A stretch of DNA of 64,000 nucleotides from Sphingomonas albertensis (GTDB lineage: Bacteria > Pseudomonadota > Alphaproteobacteria > Sphingomonadales > Sphingomonadaceae): contig NZ_JACONT010000006.1 in the NCBI RefSeq assembly GCF_014358075.1, positions 62,001-126,000 on the forward strand, written 5' to 3'. How positions within the stretch are numbered: the first letter of the stretch is position 1; every line of letters begins with the position of its first letter. This document shows, one piece after another, positions 60,442-64,000 of the stretch. Below the pieces are notes generated by a model that was given only the letters and a program-made list of their open reading frames with translations, made no database searches and had not been told where the DNA came from. A program made the translations under genes and the position numbers.

Positions 60442-60549
60442 CCCCCTCCCTGGAAGGGAGGGGTCGGGGGTGGGTCGGCTTCCGCATCAGGCAACGTTGC
60501 GGCACGAGCTGGCCTACCCACCCCCAGCCCCTCCCTTTCAGGGAGGGGA
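60442..60549. repeat. GC-rich double-hairpin repeat, copy 1
   Basis: The element starts CCCCTCCCTGGAAGGGAGGG, continues with GTCGGGGGTGGGTCGG and ends with CCCCTCCCTTTCAGGGAGGG. The same layout with a different centre occurs at 62557-62667. It lies between the convergent pncB and DUF2794 genes. Confidence 0.85.
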
Positions 60550-60562
60550 GCAGAATCACTCG

Positions 60563-60901
60563 TCAGTCTTCTACCAGTTTCATGAACCGCCGCTCGACTG
60601 GCGCCAGCACCGGCCCCAGCTCATGCCCGCGCTTCACCACCGCGCCTGCTTCGCCAATCAGCGCCCACATGCCCTGCTTGTTGCGCAGCGCCGGGCGTTT
60701 CTCGATCCGGAACTCCGGCCGTTCGGCGGCGCGGCGGAAGGCGGCGAAGACTGCGGCGTCCTTGCCGAGATCGATCGCATAGTCGCGCCAATGGCCGGCC
60801 GCGACCATCCGCCCGTAGAGGTCGAGAATCCGATTGAGTTCGAGGCGTTCGAAGCCGACCTGCGTCGCCTTGGACGGTGTCGGGAACGGCACGACGCCCA
60901 T
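60563..60901 (-). CDS. DUF2794 domain-containing protein
   Basis: This 112-residue protein (MGVVPFPTPSKATQVGFERL) has the DUF2794 layout: FERLELNRILDLYGRMVAAG, WRDYAIDLGKDAAVFAAFRR, AERPEFRIEKRPALRNKQG and WALIGEAGAVVKRGHELGPV. The family is common in alphaproteobacteria and uncharacterised. It starts 13 bases after the stop of epsC on the same strand and is likely cotranscribed. Confidence 0.9.
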   Translation of the reverse strand: MGVVPFPTPSKATQVGFERLELNRILDLYGRMVAAGHWRDYAIDLGKDAAVFAAFRRAAERPEFRIEKRPALRNKQGMWALIGEAGAVVKRGHELGPVLAPVERRFMKLVED

Positions 60902-60914
60902 CAGTTAGCCACCC

Positions 60915-61607
60915 TCATGCGCGGTCGCGCCGGTCCTCTGGATGATCTTCGGCGAGCAGCGCGTCGAGGCGCTTGCGCATCGTCTCCAGCTCGCAGCGCA
61001 TGAGCTCCATCTTCTGGGTCGCGGGATCGAAGGCTTCGCTACACGGCGTACCGTACGGCACGAATCGCGGCAGTTCGGGTGCGTTGCCGCCCTCGATCGT
61101 CGTCGCGCGCGCGGGGATGCCGACGACCGTCGTGCCCGCCGGCACGTCGCGCGTGACGACCGCGTTGGCGCCGACGCGCGAGCGCTTGCCGAGCGTGATT
61201 GGGCCGAGCACCTGCGCGCCCGAACCGATGATCGCGCCATCGGAGATGGTCGGATGGCGCTTGCCCTGGACGCCGTTGTCGGGACTGGTGCCGCCCAAGG
61301 TGACGCACTGGTAAATCGTGACGTCGTCGCCGATCTCGGCGGTCTCGCCGATCACCACGAAGCCGTGGTCGATGAAGAAATTGCGGCCGATCGTCGCGCC
61401 CGGATGAATGTCGATCGCGGTCGTGAAGCGCGACCAGTGATTGACGCAGCGCGCGAGGAAATACAGTTTCGCCTTGTACAGGCGGTGCGCGATGCGGTGA
61501 TAGCCGAGCGCCCAGACGCCAGGGTACAGCATGATCTCGGCGCGCGAATGGGGGGCCGGGTCGCGGGCGCGGATCGAATCCAGATAGGCCAGTAATCCGC
61601 TCGACAT
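60915..61607 (-). CDS. epsC: Serine O-acetyltransferase (EpsC-type)
   Basis: This 230-residue protein has a helical N-terminus ([20 protein letters not shown]) and a left-handed beta-helix of hexapeptide repeats: [20 protein letters not shown] with the catalytic Asp-His, [34 protein letters not shown] and [20 protein letters not shown]. It acetylates serine for cysteine synthesis. The short N-terminus and basic tail fit the EpsC/CysE short form. The TauE/SafE transporter gene is divergent, giving a sulfur-related pair. Confidence 0.9.
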   Translation of the reverse strand: MSSGLLAYLDSIRARDPAPHSRAEIMLYPGVWALGYHRIAHRLYKAKLYFLARCVNHWSRFTTAIDIHPGATIGRNFFIDHGFVVIGETAEIGDDVTIYQCVTLGGTSPDNGVQGKRHPTISDGAIIGSGAQVLGPITLGKRSRVGANAVVTRDVPAGTTVVGIPARATTIEGGNAPELPRFVPYGTPCSEAFDPATQKMELMRCELETMRKRLDALLAEDHPEDRRDRA

Positions 61608-61771
61608 GCGCAGTCCCCTTCGCGATGTCCGTATCTAGGGTATCGAACCGCCAATTTCCAGAACCGGCCCGCGAGCAGTGTCAGCCCCCATCAGCCCATC
61701 GGGATCGGGGTAAAGCCTATCTTTGTTGTGGGATAAGCGCGCGCGTTGCAGTTTAGGGCGATATTGAGGGG

Positions 61772-62545
61772 ATGCCGATGTTCGACCTGACGACCTTGAG
61801 CTTCGAGACTCTCCTGCCCTTCATCCTCGTCGGATTCGCCGCGCAGATCGTCGACGGTGCGCTGGGGATGGCGTTCGGGGTGATCTCGAACACGCTGCTG
61901 CTGTGGGTCGGCGTGCCGCCAGCGGCAGCGTCGGCGGGGGTGCATACCGTCGAGACGTTCACGACCGCGGTGTCGGGGATCAGCCATGTGCTGCACAAGA
62001 ACGTCAACTGGACGCTGTTCCTGCGGCTGATGATCCCGGGCGTCATCGGCGGCGTGCTGGGCGCGTACGTGCTGTCGAACATCGATGCGAGCACGGCGAA
62101 ACCGTTCATTCTCGCGTATCTCACCTCGATCGGCGTGTACCTGCTGTACCGCGGGCTTCGCTATCCGCCGAAGCAGAAGGAGCCGAAGATCGTCGAGCCG
62201 CTCGGGCTGATCGGCGGGTTTCTCGACGCGGCGGGTGGTGGCGGCTGGGGGCCAGTGGTGACGTCGAACCTGCTGGTGCAGGGCGCATCGCCGCGCACCA
62301 CGATCGGGACGGTGAATACCGCGGAGTTCTTCCTGACCGCGACGATCTCGGCGACGTTCATCACGCAGCTCGGCTGGGCGGCGTTTACGCAGGCCACGGT
62401 GGGGTTGCTGATCGGCGGCGTGTTGGCGGCACCGTTCGGGGCGCTGCTGGCGAAGCGCGTGCCGGCCAAGACGCTGATGGTGCTGGTCGGGGTGATCCTG
62501 ACGATCACGAGCCTCTTCGGCCTCTACCGCGCGATCTGGCACTGA
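61772..62545 (+). CDS. TauE/SafE family sulfite/organosulfonate exporter
   Basis: This 257-residue protein has about eight membrane helices. The first half contains ILVGFAAQIVDGALGMAFGV, PPAAASAGVHTVETFTTAVS, and the second half GGFLDAAGGGGWGPVVTSNL and TVNTAEFFLTATISATF, the duplicated GxxxGxGGG-type family motif. Such proteins move sulfite or sulfur anions across the inner membrane. It is divergent from epsC, consistent with a role in sulfur metabolism. The substrate is not defined. Confidence 0.88.
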   Translation: MPMFDLTTLSFETLLPFILVGFAAQIVDGALGMAFGVISNTLLLWVGVPPAAASAGVHTVETFTTAVSGISHVLHKNVNWTLFLRLMIPGVIGGVLGAYVLSNIDASTAKPFILAYLTSIGVYLLYRGLRYPPKQKEPKIVEPLGLIGGFLDAAGGGGWGPVVTSNLLVQGASPRTTIGTVNTAEFFLTATISATFITQLGWAAFTQATVGLLIGGVLAAPFGALLAKRVPAKTLMVLVGVILTITSLFGLYRAIWH

Positions 62546-62556
62546 ATTAACTTCTT

Positions 62557-62667
62557 GCCCCTCCCTGGAAGGGAGGGGTCGGGGGTGGGTCGGCCTCCGT
62601 ATGCGGTGACGTCCGCGACACAAACGGGCCTACCCCCCCCCATCCCCTCCCTTTCAGGGAGGGGGGC
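62557..62667. repeat. GC-rich double-hairpin repeat, copy 2
   Basis: The ends match the element at 60442-60549 (CCCCTCCCTGGAAGGGAGGG at the left, CCCCTCCCTTTCAGGGAGGG at the right), as does GGGGGTGGGTCGGC; the central 30 bases differ. It separates the convergent transporter and ahpD genes. Confidence 0.85.
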
Positions 62668-62681
62668 TTCCCGTCTTCAAT

Positions 62682-63200
62682 TCACAGCGTGGCGTGCACC
62701 GTCGCGACCGCCGCCATCACTGCGCCGATCCGCACCGACGTCTGGATCGCCTCGGCCGTAACGCCCGCCTTCTTCAGGATCTGCTCGTGGCTGTCGATGC
62801 ACATGCCGCAGCCGTTCATCGCCGACACGGCCAGGCTGAACAGCTCGAAATCGACCTTGTCGATGCCGGGCTGGCCGATCACGTTCATGCGCAGCTTGGC
62901 CGGCATGTTGCGGTATTCCTGGTTCCCGGCGAGGTGCGTGAAACGGTAATAGACGTTGTTCATCGCCATCACCGCAGCCGCCGCACGCGCCGCATTGGCG
63001 GCCTCGGGCGAGAGCTTCGGCGCGCACTCGGCTTCCGCGGCCTCGACCAGCGGCTTGTAGCCCGAGCCGTGCGCGCAGGTCAGCAACAGCCCGTATTTGC
63101 GCTGGTCGGTCAAATGCGTCTCGTTCAGCAGCGAGCCGACGTTGAGGCGGATGTCCTTGGCGTATTCGGGCAGCGTGCCCGCGAATTCCTTGAGCGACAT
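62682..63200 (-). CDS. ahpD: Alkyl hydroperoxide reductase AhpD (carboxymuconolactone decarboxylase family)
   Basis: This 172-residue protein (MSLKEFAGTLPEYAKDIRLN) carries the AhpD site E119 (FELFSLAVSAMNG), C131 and C134 in CGMCIDSHEQ and H138, almost the same numbering as Mycobacterium AhpD. It reduces AhpC in place of AhpF. The ahpC gene lies upstream on the same strand, separated by a hairpin repeat of about 115 bases. Confidence 0.92.
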   Translation of the reverse strand: MSLKEFAGTLPEYAKDIRLNVGSLLNETHLTDQRKYGLLLTCAHGSGYKPLVEAAEAECAPKLSPEAANAARAAAAVMAMNNVYYRFTHLAGNQEYRNMPAKLRMNVIGQPGIDKVDFELFSLAVSAMNGCGMCIDSHEQILKKAGVTAEAIQTSVRIGAVMAAVATVHATL

Positions 63201-63216
63201 GATCTTATTTTTCTTC

Positions 63217-63330
63217 CTCCCCTCCCGCTGGCGGGGGGGGACCGAGGGGTGGGCCCGCGCTCACCATGAACGAATGCGTCCGGGGAGCGCGCGGGCCCAC
63301 CCCCTGCCCCCTCCCGCAAGCGGGAAGGGG
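63217..63330. repeat. GC-rich hairpin repeat between ahpC and ahpD
   Basis: Outer hairpin-forming ends (CCCCTCCCGCTGGCGGG at the left, CCCCTCCCGCAAGCGGGAAG at the right) enclose a strong inner inverted repeat GTGGGCCCGCGCTC / GAGCGCGCGGGCCCAC. It resembles the element at 42701-42800. Because it lies inside an apparent operon, it may stabilise or attenuate the ahpC transcript. Confidence 0.82.
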
Positions 63331-63345
63331 AAAGAAGAGTTTTAC

Positions 63346-63891
63346 TTACGCCGCGAGCTGGAGGACGTCGTCGCCCTTGTTCCAGTTGCAGGGGCAGAGC
63401 TCGTCAGTCTGCAACGCGTCGAGCACGCGGAGCGTCTCGGCGGGGTTGCGGCCGACGTTCAGGCCATTGACCTGGACCGCCTGGATGACGTTGTCGGGAT
63501 CGATGATGAAGGTCGCACGGAAGGCGACATGCTCGTTCTTGTCGACGATCCCGAGCGCGTCGGCGAGCTTGGCGCCGTTATCCGCGAGCCACGGGAAGTC
63601 CGCGGCGGCAAGGTCCGCGTCCGACTTGCGCCAGGCGAGGTGGACGTGCGCGGTGTCGGTCGACGCGCCGATCAGCACGGCGTCGCGATCCTCGAAGTCG
63701 CCCCGGATGTCGCTGTAGCCGACGATCTCGGTCGGGCACACGAACGTGAAGTCCTTCGGCCAGTAGAACAGCACCTTCCACTTGCCGGGATATGCCGTCG
63801 TCAGGTCGAGCGTCTCGCCGGCGGGCAGCGCTGCGGTGCCCTGCTGGACGGGAATGGTCATCGATGGGAACTGGTCGCCGATGGTCAACAT
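63346..63891 (-). CDS. ahpC: Peroxiredoxin AhpC (2-Cys)
   Basis: This 181-residue protein has the peroxidatic Cys52 in FTFVCPTEIVGYS and C-terminal Cys residues 166 and 168 in LCPCNWNKG, one of which resolves the disulfide. STDTAHVHLAWRKSD and ATFIIDPDNVIQAVQVN are family segments. It reduces hydroperoxides and is paired with AhpD. A GAGGC-type ribosome site precedes the ATG. No peroxide regulator gene is visible before the window edge. Confidence 0.93.
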   Translation of the reverse strand: MLTIGDQFPSMTIPVQQGTAALPAGETLDLTTAYPGKWKVLFYWPKDFTFVCPTEIVGYSDIRGDFEDRDAVLIGASTDTAHVHLAWRKSDADLAAADFPWLADNGAKLADALGIVDKNEHVAFRATFIIDPDNVIQAVQVNGLNVGRNPAETLRVLDALQTDELCPCNWNKGDDVLQLAA

Positions 63892-64000
63892 GATGGAAGC
63901 CTCCTGAAAAATCTTTGGCTCCAGGCATCCTCACAGGCGGCGGGTATCCCGCTCGTTCGTTGTGCAATGCGGTATATGGGCACTGGTGTTATCGATCCAA

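Overview
The window is high-GC alphaproteobacterial chromosome, most likely Sphingomonas or a close sphingomonad. The evidence is the aroA-cmk-rpsA-ihfB block with a class II aroA, the TIGR02300 (FYDLN) and DUF2794 proteins, the TonB receptor plus glycoside hydrolase locus, the Weimberg-type arabinose genes, and GC-rich hairpin repeats between genes. No database was searched; assignments rest on motifs, protein lengths and gene order.

Region 1 (1 to about 13.6 kb) is part of a P2-like prophage. Genes equivalent to P2 O, N, M, L, X and a holin run leftward, and P and Q (terminase ATPase, portal) run rightward, as in P2. Beyond the portal, where P2 has cos and then the tin/old region, lies a cargo stretch: a small secreted protein, an SRAP (YedK/HMCES) protein, a YozE-like protein, two small Cys-rich proteins, and an AT-rich two-gene island. 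The island encodes a DNA methyltransferase translationally coupled to a 573-residue DGQHR protein whose N-terminus looks nuclease-like. It is the best candidate here for an undescribed defence system. No integrase, C repressor or gpA is visible between the cargo and the host genes; only an HTH protein is there.

Region 2 (14 to 18.5 kb) holds an SGNH hydrolase, a Cys-rich small protein, bamA and a small unknown.

Region 3 (18.7 to 38.3 kb) is an arabinan/L-arabinose utilisation locus. A TonB receptor and exported enzymes (GH43 arabinanase, GH51 and GH43-CBM42 arabinofuranosidases, GH27, MGH1-like GH) release sugar. A FucP-type transporter and an aldose epimerase handle import and mutarotation. 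A Gfo/Idh dehydrogenase, IlvD/Edd dehydratase, AraD1 dehydratase and ketoglutarate-semialdehyde dehydrogenase would convert L-arabinose to 2-oxoglutarate. A FadR-type GntR regulator is divergent from the dehydrogenase. Similar CCGAC sites lie in three of the promoters.

Region 4 (38.3 to 45 kb) is an ivd-mccB-(NTF2-like)-mccA-maoC operon for leucine/isovalerate catabolism, divergent from a LysR regulator.

Region 5 (45 to 52.7 kb) is the housekeeping block: tRNA-Ala, TIGR02300 gene, aroA, cmk, semiSWEET, rpsA, ihfB, tRNA-Leu, a solute-binding lipoprotein whose start abuts the tRNA, and DUF4112.

Region 6 (52.8 to 64 kb) holds a two-component system beside an EF-hand lipoprotein and an LTxxQ/Spy-like periplasmic protein, a GH130 enzyme, divergent nicotinamidase-like and pncB genes, DUF2794, epsC, a TauE/SafE transporter and an ahpD-ahpC pair. 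Large GC-rich inverted-repeat elements separate many of these genes.
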